NCBI GenBank assembly: GCA_038236865.1
Contig: JBBRZI010000028.1
Coordinates: 1-15,912 of the forward strand
Direction: 5' to 3'
Source of the DNA: UBA4729 sp038236865
GTDB lineage: Bacteria; Patescibacteriota; Saccharimonadia; Saccharimonadales; UBA4665
DNA length: 15,912 nucleotides
Part shown: piece after piece, positions 6,616 to 12,979 of the stretch
How the letters are laid out: each line of letters opens with the position of its first letter
How positions within the stretch are numbered: the stretch's first letter is position 1
Position numbers and translations under genes: made by a program
Notes under the pieces: model-generated
Databases searched by the model: none
What the model was told of the DNA's origin: nothing
What the model saw: only the letters and a program-made list of their open reading frames with translations

Positions 6616-6658
6616 GTAAGAATTCTTACTATAACGTTGTGCTATTCATCACGTTATA
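6616..6658. promoter_or_regulatory. Two palindromes upstream of the tiny-ORF promoter
   Basis: A perfect 14-bp palindrome GTAAGAATTCTTAC (6616-6629) is followed directly by an 8-bp inverted repeat, TATAACGT (6630-6637) and ACGTTATA (6651-6658), with a 13-nt spacer. They lie between the stop of the membrane protein at 6664 and the -35 region of the tiny-ORF promoter. They could be operators, or weak transcript ends for the upstream gene. No T-run follows. Confidence 0.4.
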
Positions 6659-6663
6659 TTGGG

Positions 6664-7242
6664 CTAACTAATGTGCTGATGCAGAATTATCAGCAGCCGT
6701 TGGTAGTGACTAACACACAACCAACCGGCCAAGCCGATAAGCCCTGGAAAAATAACGAAGGCTTCAAGTTTTTTGCCAGTTGTCAGACGCAGTGATTTAA
6801 GTGGCGGAAAGCCAAACTTAATCGGGATCGGGAGTAGCCATGGCACTCCCTCTTTCGTGAAGCTATCCATGACCAAGTGCGATAGAATACCAATCATAAA
6901 CGCCCACCACACCAGTCCGATATCAATCTGCCCGAGCAACGGCTGTATAAATTGCAGCCCCAGATGGACGAGTAGGCCGAAGAGCGCAACCCCGAGTAAG
7001 GAGTGCGTTAAAAAGCGGTGACCACCCAATGCCTTATCGAATATGCGACCAAAGAATCCACCACTCGGCAAGTTCCGCCAGAATGGTGCCGTCGGCTGGT
7101 CGATATCCGGAGCGATACCGCCGATCTGATTTGCCAAAATTGCCAGTAGCGCCGTGCCGAGCGACACTGTCCGCAAAGGCTCAAACAAAACCACTGCCGT
7201 AAGCGCAGTAATGGCGGCTAAATCGTGGGTACGCCCTGTCAT
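6664..7242 (-). CDS. YdjM/DUF457-like membrane-bound putative metal-dependent hydrolase
   Basis: 192 residues, mostly membrane-embedded (about five hydrophobic segments). Conserved polar residues match the YdjM-type family (LexA-regulated inner-membrane putative hydrolases): H6-D7 near the N-terminus, GGIAPDIDQP (41-50, D46 and D48), GGHRFLTHS (73-81, H75 and H80) and SHLVMDSFTKEG (121-132, H122 and D126). These His/Asp residues form a likely metal site; the substrate is unknown, though links to membrane lipids have been suggested for relatives. There is no Shine-Dalgarno. A TATACT box ends 6 nt before the ATG, so a leaderless mRNA is likely, besides possible read-through from the HTH gene 46 nt upstream. 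The family call is good; the enzymatic activity is unproven. Confidence 0.85.
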   Translation of the reverse strand: MTGRTHDLAAITALTAVVLFEPLRTVSLGTALLAILANQIGGIAPDIDQPTAPFWRNLPSGGFFGRIFDKALGGHRFLTHSLLGVALFGLLVHLGLQFIQPLLGQIDIGLVWWAFMIGILSHLVMDSFTKEGVPWLLPIPIKFGFPPLKSLRLTTGKKLEAFVIFPGLIGLAGWLCVSHYQRLLIILHQHIS

Positions 7243-7248
7243 CCAATT

Positions 7249-7254
7249 AGTATA
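7249..7254 (-). promoter_or_regulatory. -10 box giving a leaderless YdjM-like mRNA
   Basis: On the minus strand, TATACT (7254-7249) ends 6 nt before the ATG at 7242. That would place the transcription start at the A of the start codon. No -35 or Shine-Dalgarno is visible. Confidence 0.45.
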
Positions 7255-7288
7255 CCGTACCGCTTACGTTACCCTGCGGTATGAAGAG

Positions 7289-7837
7289 CTACCGACTCGC
7301 GCCGGGAGGCGGTAACTGCCGGGGGCCATTCAAATATTTGGCCCGTAGTAGCGCTTGTTGCATGGCGATGATAACTTGCTCGGCTTGGGCCAAGCTCATA
7401 CCGAGGCGCGAGACAGGTACTGATTTGTTAGGGCCGGACGACTGGGTAAAGTTAATGGTGAGGCCAGCCTGGTTGCTCATAACGTCGATGCCGTCGGTGT
7501 AAACAGTGCGCATATCGATAGCCAGCAACATGACGGTATGTTTGCTGAGCTGGGGCATGTCATCGCCTGGACGGAGTTGATCGGGCAATTCACCCGTGTA
7601 GCCGGCCAGATCCCACAGTTGCACGGCTTCGTGGTCGGGCATGCCGAAATGACTTATCAGGAGCAACAAAATATCCTCGGCGGGACGTTCAAAACCGGCT
7701 TCAATGTGCTCGAGCAGCTGCAGATCAATTTCAACAGCACCCGAAACTTCGGCCAAATTCTCATTGGACTGCTCACGGAGGTACTTCAAGTGCGAGCCAA
7801 GGGTTTTAAATGGTGTGGGGGCTGGTTGCTCACTCAT
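7289..7837 (-). CDS. XRE-type helix-turn-helix regulator with unknown C-terminal domain
   Basis: 182 residues from the ATG at 7837, reading MSEQPAPTPF. Residues about 12-65 (LGSHLKYLREQSNENLAEVSG and on to ISHFGMP) fit a divergent XRE/Cro-like helix-turn-helix: R-x-x-S-x-x-x-L-A-E, then IEAGFERP in the place of the usual E-x-G-x-x-x-P. A second domain (about 100-170) has beta-rich SKHTVMLLAIDMR and TDGIDVM segments followed by a helix SLAQAEQVIIAMQQALLRA. This resembles small bacterial domains of unknown function, and I cannot name it securely. The frame extends 14 codons upstream, but MSEQ is a more natural start. There is no Shine-Dalgarno; TACTAT ends 6 nt before the ATG, suggesting a leaderless mRNA. 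It is probably a transcriptional regulator; its target is unknown. Confidence 0.75.
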   Translation of the reverse strand: MSEQPAPTPFKTLGSHLKYLREQSNENLAEVSGAVEIDLQLLEHIEAGFERPAEDILLLLISHFGMPDHEAVQLWDLAGYTGELPDQLRPGDDMPQLSKHTVMLLAIDMRTVYTDGIDVMSNQAGLTINFTQSSGPNKSVPVSRLGMSLAQAEQVIIAMQQALLRAKYLNGPRQLPPPGASR

Positions 7838-8043
7838 ATCTATATAGTAACTCGGGGGCCACTTTTGGCGCAAGCACAAGCACGGGCCGGATCGATGGTT
7901 GATTGCCTCTCAAAAAGTCAAAGCCACCCTGGCGTGCCAGTCAACAATTCTAGTGAGAAGGCCTGCCAATAAGGTGCGGTGGCGACTAATACTCTTGGCT
8001 GGTGGCACTCGGATGGATTGGAGCGGGAACAATTGGTTCGAGG

Positions 8044-8049
8044 TATAAT
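8044..8049 (+). promoter_or_regulatory. -10 box giving a leaderless murB mRNA
   Basis: A perfect TATAAT ends 8 nt before the murB ATG, with no Shine-Dalgarno in the gap (ACTTCCTA). Transcription would start within about two nt of the start codon. The -35 is poor; TTGGAG at 8018-8023 is 20 bp away. The rest of 7838-8043 holds nothing I can identify. Confidence 0.55.
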
Positions 8050-8057
8050 ACTTCCTA

Positions 8058-9095
8058 ATGACTATTTTAGAACACGTACCACTCACCGATTATTCAACCA
8101 TGCGCCTTGGCGGCGCCGCGGCCTTCCTTTGTGAAGTAACCACTCGCATGGAGTTGCTCGAAGCCCTCACCTGGGGCCAAACCCGAACCCTGCCGGTTCT
8201 CATGATTGGCTCCGGCAGCAATATCATCTGGCGCGACGAAGGCTTTAGTGGCCTGGTAATCATTGATAAAATCCTAAAATTTGAATTATTTAAAGAAGAC
8301 GATACCAACACCTACCTGACAATCGGCAGCGGTGAGCCGTGGGATAGTGTCGTTGAGCGCAGCGTTGCAGCCGGCCTCACGGGCATAGAAGCCTTGAGTC
8401 TCATTCCTGGCACGGCTGGGGCGACCCCGATCCAGAATGTCGGCGCCTACGGTCAGGATATCTCGCAAACGCTCGTAACAGTCGAAGCTTTCGATACCCA
8501 GGTCAAGGACTTTGTGACGCTAGCCGGCAGCGATTGCGGCTTTGGCTATCGGACGAGCCGTTTCAAAACGGTTGACCGCGGCCGTTTTTTTATCACCGGC
8601 CTCACCTTGCATCTCAGTAGCGCCAATCCACTCCCCCCTTTCTACCCGGCCGTCACGCAGTACTTGGCAGCCCACAATGTAGCAGCGCCCACGCCAGCCG
8701 GTATCCGGGCAGCGGTTATTTCGATTCGTACCCAGAAGTTACCAGATCCAAGTATCGTGAGTAATACTGGCTCTTTCTTTGCCAATCCGATCATCAGCGG
8801 CGGTCAGCTCGCCCAGTTGCAGGCTGACTCCGGCGAGATTCCCCATTGGGTGAACGAAGACGGCAGCGTCAAGCTAGCAGCGGCCTGGCTCATCGAGCAA
8901 GCTGGCTTCAAAGATTTTCACGACCCAGAAACTGGTATGAGTACCTGGCCAACCCAACCGCTCGTCCTTGTGAATGAGCACGCCGCCAGCACCGCCAACT
9001 TGCTGGCCTTTAAGCAAAAGATTGTAGTGGCCGTCCAGGCCAAATTCAGCATCACGCTCGAACAAGAGCCCGAACTACTGCCGCTTGCTACCTAA
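8058..9095 (+). CDS. murB: UDP-N-acetylenolpyruvoylglucosamine reductase (type I)
   Basis: A cytoplasmic FAD enzyme that reduces enolpyruvyl-UDP-GlcNAc with NADPH to UDP-MurNAc, the second committed step of peptidoglycan synthesis. The 345 residues compare with about 342 in E. coli. FAD-binding motifs are present: YSTMRLGG (12-19), GSGSN (51-55) and IPGTAGATPIQNVGAYG (116-132). The catalytic pieces are also present: FGYRTSRFK (162-170, Y164-R165, a type I trait), LPDPSIVSNTGSFFANP (228-244, with general-acid Ser239), VKLAAAWLIE (271-280) and LEQEPE (334-339) carrying the expected Glu. It is monocistronic, with a TATAAT 8 nt before the ATG and no ribosome binding site, so probably leaderless. 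murA lies about 1.9 kb downstream on the same strand, beyond glyA. Confidence 0.97.
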   Translation: MTILEHVPLTDYSTMRLGGAAAFLCEVTTRMELLEALTWGQTRTLPVLMIGSGSNIIWRDEGFSGLVIIDKILKFELFKEDDTNTYLTIGSGEPWDSVVERSVAAGLTGIEALSLIPGTAGATPIQNVGAYGQDISQTLVTVEAFDTQVKDFVTLAGSDCGFGYRTSRFKTVDRGRFFITGLTLHLSSANPLPPFYPAVTQYLAAHNVAAPTPAGIRAAVISIRTQKLPDPSIVSNTGSFFANPIISGGQLAQLQADSGEIPHWVNEDGSVKLAAAWLIEQAGFKDFHDPETGMSTWPTQPLVLVNEHAASTANLLAFKQKIVVAVQAKFSITLEQEPELLPLAT

Positions 9096-9122
9096 TCTAC
9101 CTAACACACTACAACAAATCCC

Positions 9123-9156
9123 TAGCCTGGATACCGGGTCAAGCCCGGCATGACAG
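9123..9156 (+). repeat. 34-bp interspersed module, copy C
   Basis: TAGCCTGGATACCGGG, then TC AAG, then CCCGGCATGACAG. It is almost identical to the ends of the long repeats at 591-624 and 12680-12713. The inner CCGGGTC/CCCGG arms form a short hairpin. It lies 28 nt after the murB stop. Confidence 0.75.
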
Positions 9157-9184
9157 TTGAAAGTCTGGGTCCTAATAGAAACGA

Positions 9185-9201
9185 GTCGCCGTCTAGGCGA
9201 C
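9185..9201. repeat. Small hairpin in the murB-glyA gap
   Basis: A perfect 6-bp inverted repeat, GTCGCC and GGCGAC, around GTCTA. It is one of several palindromic pieces packed between the convergent murB and glyA genes. Confidence 0.4.
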
Positions 9202-9238
9202 CACCATGGTTGTTAAACCGGCATAAAGTGCAGCCCTG

Positions 9239-9356
9239 ACTAGCAGTTGTGCAAAATAAGCGCCCTTGGGTGCCGGCAACTGTCTGACGAGTGATTGTGC
9301 CAGTGGCACAATCGGGAGGAGTTCTGCCGGCAAGCTTATATTGTACAACTGCTAGT
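9239..9356. repeat. 118-bp imperfect palindrome
   Basis: The outer 23-bp arms 9239-9261 and 9334-9356 match as inverted copies at 21 of 23 positions (starting ACTAGCAGTTGT and ending ACAACTGCTAGT). Inside them TGCCGGCA occurs on both sides (9271-9278 and 9325-9332). The centre is a perfect 9-bp hairpin, GATTGTGCC and GGCACAATC around AGT (9293-9313). The whole segment can fold into one long stem. It could be a mobile or interspersed palindromic element, or a structured RNA. No transposase and no coding signal accompany it. Confidence 0.75.
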
Positions 9357-9386
9357 AACGGCGAAACGTCCGCCGGTGGTTTTGGG

Positions 9387-9408
9387 CTACTTTTGGCAGC
9401 AAAAGTAG
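9387..9408. repeat. Perfect 9-bp hairpin
   Basis: CTACTTTTG and CAAAAGTAG flank a GCAG loop, just right of the long palindrome. The neighbouring GAAAGAAAGTAG and TTTGCCGG look like parts of the same repeat block. Confidence 0.55.
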
Positions 9409-9489
9409 TGAGTAGAAAGAAAGTAGTTTGCCGGTGGAGGGCTAAAGAGGTATCTTCCACCCGAACAATGGAAGCACATGAGCGAGCTA

Positions 9490-9521
9490 TTGTCTGGATA
9501 CCGGGTCGAACCCGGCGACAG
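9490..9521 (+). repeat. Interspersed module, copy D (diverged)
   Basis: CTGGATACCGGGTCG, AA, CCCGG, then CGACAG. It is the same hairpin module as at 9123-9156 but lacks two bases before GACAG. With copy C it brackets the repeat block in direct orientation, 26 nt before the glyA stop. Confidence 0.6.
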
Positions 9522-9546
9522 CACGAGGGTTTTCTAATTCGACGAG

Positions 9547-10824
9547 TTAGCTATCACTCGGCAAGGGAAACTGTAGGACAAAGGCCGTGACCTGAGCATG
9601 AAGTTCGGCGAGTTTAGCGGCGTCGTCACGCGCAGCAATGGCCTGCTTCATCCACTCAGCCAATCGGGCCATGTGCTCTTCCTTGAGCCCACGTGTCGTC
9701 AGGGCCGGTGTACCCAAACGGATACCACTCGGCTTGTAGGGTGGCAGCGTATCGTCAGCGATAGCGTTCTTGTTGAGCGTTAGGCCAATCTTATCGAGCG
9801 TTTCTTCAACAACCTTGCCGTCGATTCCAAAACTGGCGTAGACATCAGCCAGTATGAGGTGATTGCTCGTACCGCCCGTCACCAGCTTAAAACCACGGGC
9901 AATCATTTCGTCGGCCAGCACGCTCGCGTTCTTAACGATCTGCGCGGCGTATTGTTTAAATTCAGGCTTGAGGGCTTCGCCGAAGGCAACGGCTTTGGCG
10001 GCAATGATGTGCTCGTGCGGGCCACCTTGCATGCCGGGGAATACGGCCCGGTCAATCAGGGTTGGAATGTTTTGCAACGTCTTTTCGGGAGCTTTGAGCG
10101 GATTACCGACCGTACCTCTGGACAGGATCAAGCCGCCGCGCGGACCGCGCAACGTTTTGTGGGTTGTCGTCGTGATGACATGAAAGCCATAATCAAACGG
10201 ATTTTTAGCGACACCGGCCACAATCAAACCGGCGATGTGCGCCATATCAGCCATCAGGAGGGCGCCGACTTCATTGCCGATGGCGGCAAATTTCGCATAA
10301 TCGAGTTCGCGGGGGTAAGCGCTAAAACCAGCCAAAATAATCTTTGGTTTATGGAGACGAGCGAGCTCGGCCAGCTCTTCGTAATCAATTTCGCCGGTGG
10401 CTGGGTCTTTCATCTTGTAGCGGATAAAATTGTACAGTTTGGCGGAGCGCGTCACGGGCGCACCGTGCGTCAGGTGACCACCGTGCTGCAAATCCATGGC
10501 CAGCACGGTATCACCCGGCTCAAGCCAAGCGGTGTAGACGGCTTCGTTGGCCGGCGCACCACTGTGCGGCTGGACATTGGCATGGTCGGCGCCAAACAGC
10601 TGCTTAGCACGGTCAATTGCCAATTGTTCTATCTTATCGGTGTTTTCTTGGCCACCATAATAGCGGCGGCCTGGATAGCCCTCGGAGTATTTATTAGTAA
10701 ATACGCTCCCCATGGCGTCCAGCACATCACGACTGACGTAGTTTTCGCTCGGGATTAACTCGAGTCCTTCACGTTGTCGCTTTTCCTCGGCTTTAATTAG
10801 TTGGGCTACGGTTGTATCAATCAT
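9547..10824 (-). CDS. glyA: Serine hydroxymethyltransferase
   Basis: A cytoplasmic PLP enzyme that interconverts serine plus tetrahydrofolate with glycine plus 5,10-methylene-tetrahydrofolate, supplying one-carbon units. The 425 residues are typical for bacteria. Motifs present: ELIPSENYVS (22-31), YSEGYPGRRYYGG (46-58), QPHSGAPANEAVY (85-97), MADMAHIAGL (191-200, Asp193 for the PLP nitrogen) and TTTTHKTLRGPRGG (218-231) with Schiff-base Lys223. I chose the ATG at 10824 (MIDTTVAQL) because AGGAT sits 8 nt upstream. The ATG three codons earlier (MFAMIDTT) has no spaced ribosome binding site. The gene is convergent with murB and divergent from murA, so it is probably monocistronic. A TACAAT box near 10892 is a weak promoter candidate. 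Confidence 0.97.
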   Translation of the reverse strand: MIDTTVAQLIKAEEKRQREGLELIPSENYVSRDVLDAMGSVFTNKYSEGYPGRRYYGGQENTDKIEQLAIDRAKQLFGADHANVQPHSGAPANEAVYTAWLEPGDTVLAMDLQHGGHLTHGAPVTRSAKLYNFIRYKMKDPATGEIDYEELAELARLHKPKIILAGFSAYPRELDYAKFAAIGNEVGALLMADMAHIAGLIVAGVAKNPFDYGFHVITTTTHKTLRGPRGGLILSRGTVGNPLKAPEKTLQNIPTLIDRAVFPGMQGGPHEHIIAAKAVAFGEALKPEFKQYAAQIVKNASVLADEMIARGFKLVTGGTSNHLILADVYASFGIDGKVVEETLDKIGLTLNKNAIADDTLPPYKPSGIRLGTPALTTRGLKEEHMARLAEWMKQAIAARDDAAKLAELHAQVTAFVLQFPLPSDS

Positions 10825-10913
10825 CGCGAACATCCTATCGGGTTACGTTAATACTGCCAGTAAAGAGAGCAAGTAGCTAGATCATCCTCCCATTGTAGCA
10901 ACCAATTAGCCTA

Positions 10914-10928
10914 AAAGCAGTAGCTTTT
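10914..10928. promoter_or_regulatory. Inverted repeat between glyA and murA
   Basis: AAAAGC and GCTTTT around AGTA, in the 147-bp region between the divergent glyA and murA starts. It could be an operator for either gene. It is weak evidence on its own. Confidence 0.25.
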
Positions 10929-10945
10929 TAATCCATAGGTTTAAC

Positions 10946-10962
10946 ATCATACATGATATAAT
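10946..10962 (+). promoter_or_regulatory. Extended -10 promoter of murA overlapped by a palindrome
   Basis: TG-A-TATAAT (10954-10962) forms a perfect extended -10 that ends 9 nt before the murA ATG, with no Shine-Dalgarno, so the mRNA should be leaderless or nearly so. A 12-bp inverted repeat, ATCAT (10946-10950) and ATGAT (10953-10957), overlaps the TG and the first T of the -10. This is a plausible operator for the enzyme's own helix-turn-helix domain. Confidence 0.5.
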
Positions 10963-10971
10963 TACCTGCAT

Positions 10972-12492
10972 ATGAACACTTCAAACGAAAAAATTGGTTT
11001 ATTAATCGCTCAAATAAGGCAAGAACGCGGCCTGACCCAGGCTGAATTTGCCCGACGCCTCAGCACCAGCCAGTCGGCGGTCAACCGTATGGAGCATGGC
11101 CGGCAAAATCTCAGTTTAGAGACGCTCGGTCGAATTAGCGACGTCCTGAATAAACAACTCATCAGCCTCACCGGTGCGGCAGTGAACTTACGGATTGAAG
11201 GCGGCCACCCGCTGTCGGGTGCCATTCCCCTCAAAACCAGCAAAAACGCCGCCGTCGCCCTGCTGTGCGCCAGCTTGCTCAACTACGGGGTCACCCGCTT
11301 CAAGTCATTCCCGCGCATTGAAGAAGTTAACCGCATTATTGAAGTCCTCGAGAGCATTGGCGTGCAGGTAAAGTGGCTACCCGGCAACGATTTGGAAATC
11401 CGCCGCCCCGAAGAATTATTACTCGACAAACTCAACGTCACCGCCGCCCGCAAAACCCGCAGTGTTCTGATGCTCATCGGCTCGCTGATGCACGACTACA
11501 CCGAATTTAAAATTCCCTATGCCGGCGGCTGTAAGCTCGGCGCCCGCACTGTTGAACCACACCTGTTTGCCCTCGAAGAGTTTGGCGTCAGTATCGTCGC
11601 CACCACCGGCTTCTACAATGTTACGGTCAACAAGAAAGCGCCCGGTGAGTTCGTGCTCTATGAATCGGGCAACACGGTCACTAACAACGTCCTGATGGCC
11701 GCCGCCCGCACCACCGAAAAAACCGTGATCCAAGCCGCCAGCGGTGACTACATGGTCCAGGACCTCTGCTTTTTCCTGCAAAAACTGGGTGTCAGCATTG
11801 ACGGCATCGGCAGTGCATTCTTGACCATCGAAGGTGTCCCCTATATTAAAAAGAACGTCACCTACGCCCCCACCGAAGACCCGATCGAAGCGATGTTTTT
11901 TATCGCGGCCGCCGTCACTACTAATTCGAAGATTACTGTGCAGCGCGTCCCCTACAAATGGATCGGCCTCGAGCTGCTTAAACTCAAGAAAATGGGGCTC
12001 AAGTTCTCACTAGGCGAACCCTACAAAGCCGGTAACGGCATCATTGACCTAGCTGATATCACTATTGAGCAGCACAACGGCCACCTGCGCGCCCTGCCCG
12101 ACAAGCTTCACCCCAATCTCTACCCCGGGCTCAACCCCGATAATCTGCCCTACTTCGTACCGATCGCAGCCGTCATCAAAGGCCGAACGCTCATCCACGA
12201 TTGGATGTACGAAAACCGCGCCATCTACTACACCGAAATGACCAAAGTCGGCGCCCAGGTTGAATTGGCCGATCCACACCGTATTTACGTAACCGGCCCG
12301 ACCAAATTTACCGCCGCCGATGTCGTTTGTCCACCTGCCCTGCGCCCCGCTAGCCTGCTGTTAATCGGTATGTTAGCCGCCAAAGGCAACAGTATGCTGC
12401 GCAACGTCTACACCATCAACCGCGGCTACGAAGACCTAGCCGAACGCCTCAACAGCCTCGGCGCCCGCATTACCGTCATCCACGAAATGTAA
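10972..12492 (+). CDS. murA: UDP-GlcNAc 1-carboxyvinyltransferase with N-terminal XRE helix-turn-helix
   Basis: 506 residues in two parts. Residues 1-65 are a canonical XRE/Cro helix-turn-helix: IRQERGLTQAEFARRL, STSQSAVNRMEHGRQNLSLETL, then ISDVLNKQL. Residues about 70-506 are a full-length EPT (MurA) fold, which transfers enolpyruvate from PEP to UDP-GlcNAc in the first committed peptidoglycan step. Active-site residues are present: K91-N92 in the TSKNAAV motif, R163, the PEP-binding and fosfomycin-target Cys187 in GGCKLGAR (185-192, with R192), an acidic APTEDP (299-304, D303) where E. coli has Asp305, and R416 in ENRAIYY. The frame is continuous with no internal start between domains, so the fusion is real. 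It may autoregulate via the palindrome over its promoter. From memory, HTH-fused MurA homologues occur in CPR bacteria. Confidence 0.93.
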   Translation: MNTSNEKIGLLIAQIRQERGLTQAEFARRLSTSQSAVNRMEHGRQNLSLETLGRISDVLNKQLISLTGAAVNLRIEGGHPLSGAIPLKTSKNAAVALLCASLLNYGVTRFKSFPRIEEVNRIIEVLESIGVQVKWLPGNDLEIRRPEELLLDKLNVTAARKTRSVLMLIGSLMHDYTEFKIPYAGGCKLGARTVEPHLFALEEFGVSIVATTGFYNVTVNKKAPGEFVLYESGNTVTNNVLMAAARTTEKTVIQAASGDYMVQDLCFFLQKLGVSIDGIGSAFLTIEGVPYIKKNVTYAPTEDPIEAMFFIAAAVTTNSKITVQRVPYKWIGLELLKLKKMGLKFSLGEPYKAGNGIIDLADITIEQHNGHLRALPDKLHPNLYPGLNPDNLPYFVPIAAVIKGRTLIHDWMYENRAIYYTEMTKVGAQVELADPHRIYVTGPTKFTAADVVCPPALRPASLLLIGMLAAKGNSMLRNVYTINRGYEDLAERLNSLGARITVIHEM

Positions 12493-12507
12493 CTTTGCTA
12501 CATTTCG
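12483..12507 (+). terminator. Hairpin over the murA stop codon
   Basis: A perfect 9-bp inverted repeat, CGAAATGTA and TACATTTCG, with a 7-nt loop includes the murA stop. No T-run follows, so it may act as a 3' stabiliser or weak terminator. Confidence 0.4.
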
Positions 12508-12524
12508 CCAACCCCAGTCGTCAT

Positions 12525-12713
12525 CCTGGATTTATTTCAGAAAACCAATGTCATCTCCCAGACTTCATGTACCATTTATAAATTTCATATTCCTCAAACA
12601 GCTCAAATACTGGGGCAAAATGACAGATGAGCAATGGTAAATAATTTGTTACATGTGAACTGATAAATGCCCAATACGCTAGCCTGGATACCGGGTCGAG
12701 CCCGGCATGACAG
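12525..12713. repeat. Long degenerate interspersed repeat, copy B
   Basis: Second copy of the long repeat seen at 424-624, in the same orientation and module order: CCTGGATTTATTTCAGAA at the start, CAGCTCAAA, then GGGGCAAAATGACA and GGTAAATAATTTG. It ends in the 34-bp TAGCCTGGATACCGGG module (12680-12713). Its centre differs by small insertions and deletions. It fills most of the 385-bp gap after murA. The remainder, 12714-12840, shows nothing but the tRNA promoter. No ORF is credible here. Confidence 0.65.
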
Positions 12714-12837
12714 TAGCGGGAGGCATCACTGCCGGTTGAGCCAATAGCTAACCTTAACTTCCAACTTCCAGCCCCCGTCTACCGGGAGCTGGCAGAGCCT
12801 ACTTTATAACTAACCAGCACCCCCGCGGCGGTGGATA

Positions 12838-12846
12838 TGGTATAAT
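12838..12846 (+). promoter_or_regulatory. Extended -10 promoter of tRNA-Gly
   Basis: TG-G-TATAAT, with the start expected near 12853 and 25 nt of leader before the tRNA. The leader holds a perfect 6-bp hairpin, TGCAGC and GCTGCA around ACC (12856-12870), probably removed on processing. There is no clear -35. Confidence 0.6.
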
Positions 12847-12877
12847 CACCTCTGTTGCAGCACCGCTGCATCTCGGC

Positions 12878-12952
12878 GCGGGTGTCGTATAGCGGTTATT
12901 ATCCCAGTTTTCCAAACTGGTGACGGGAGTTCGACTCTCCCCACCCGCACCA
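12878..12952 (+). tRNA. tRNA-Gly (anticodon TCC)
   Basis: 75 nt including an encoded CCA tail. The acceptor stem GCGGGTG pairs with CACCCGC. The anticodon stem CCAGT/ACTGG encloses the loop TTTCCAA with anticodon TCC, reading GGA/GGG glycine codons. The T arm GGGAG/CTCCC surrounds TTCGACT. Its own extended -10 promoter lies upstream, and a small membrane-protein gene starts 28 nt downstream. Confidence 0.95.
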
Positions 12953-12964
12953 CAAACACAAGCG

Positions 12965-12973
12965 TGATATACT
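12965..12973 (+). promoter_or_regulatory. Extended -10 promoter, leaderless start
   Basis: TG-A-TATACT ends 6 nt before the ATG at 12980, placing the transcription start at the start codon itself. There is no Shine-Dalgarno. Confidence 0.55.
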
Positions 12974-12979
12974 GCGCTT

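Noticed and set aside
9122..9590. Two overlapping ORFs (about 112 and 99 codons) in the murB-glyA gap
   Set aside because: They run through the palindromes and dispersed modules, have no ribosome binding site and are best explained as chance frames in repeat DNA.
9859..10758. Long plus-strand ORF (299 codons) opposite glyA
   Set aside because: It is fully antisense to a clearly functional glyA with all catalytic motifs, and its composition is that of a reverse-frame shadow with no ribosome binding site.
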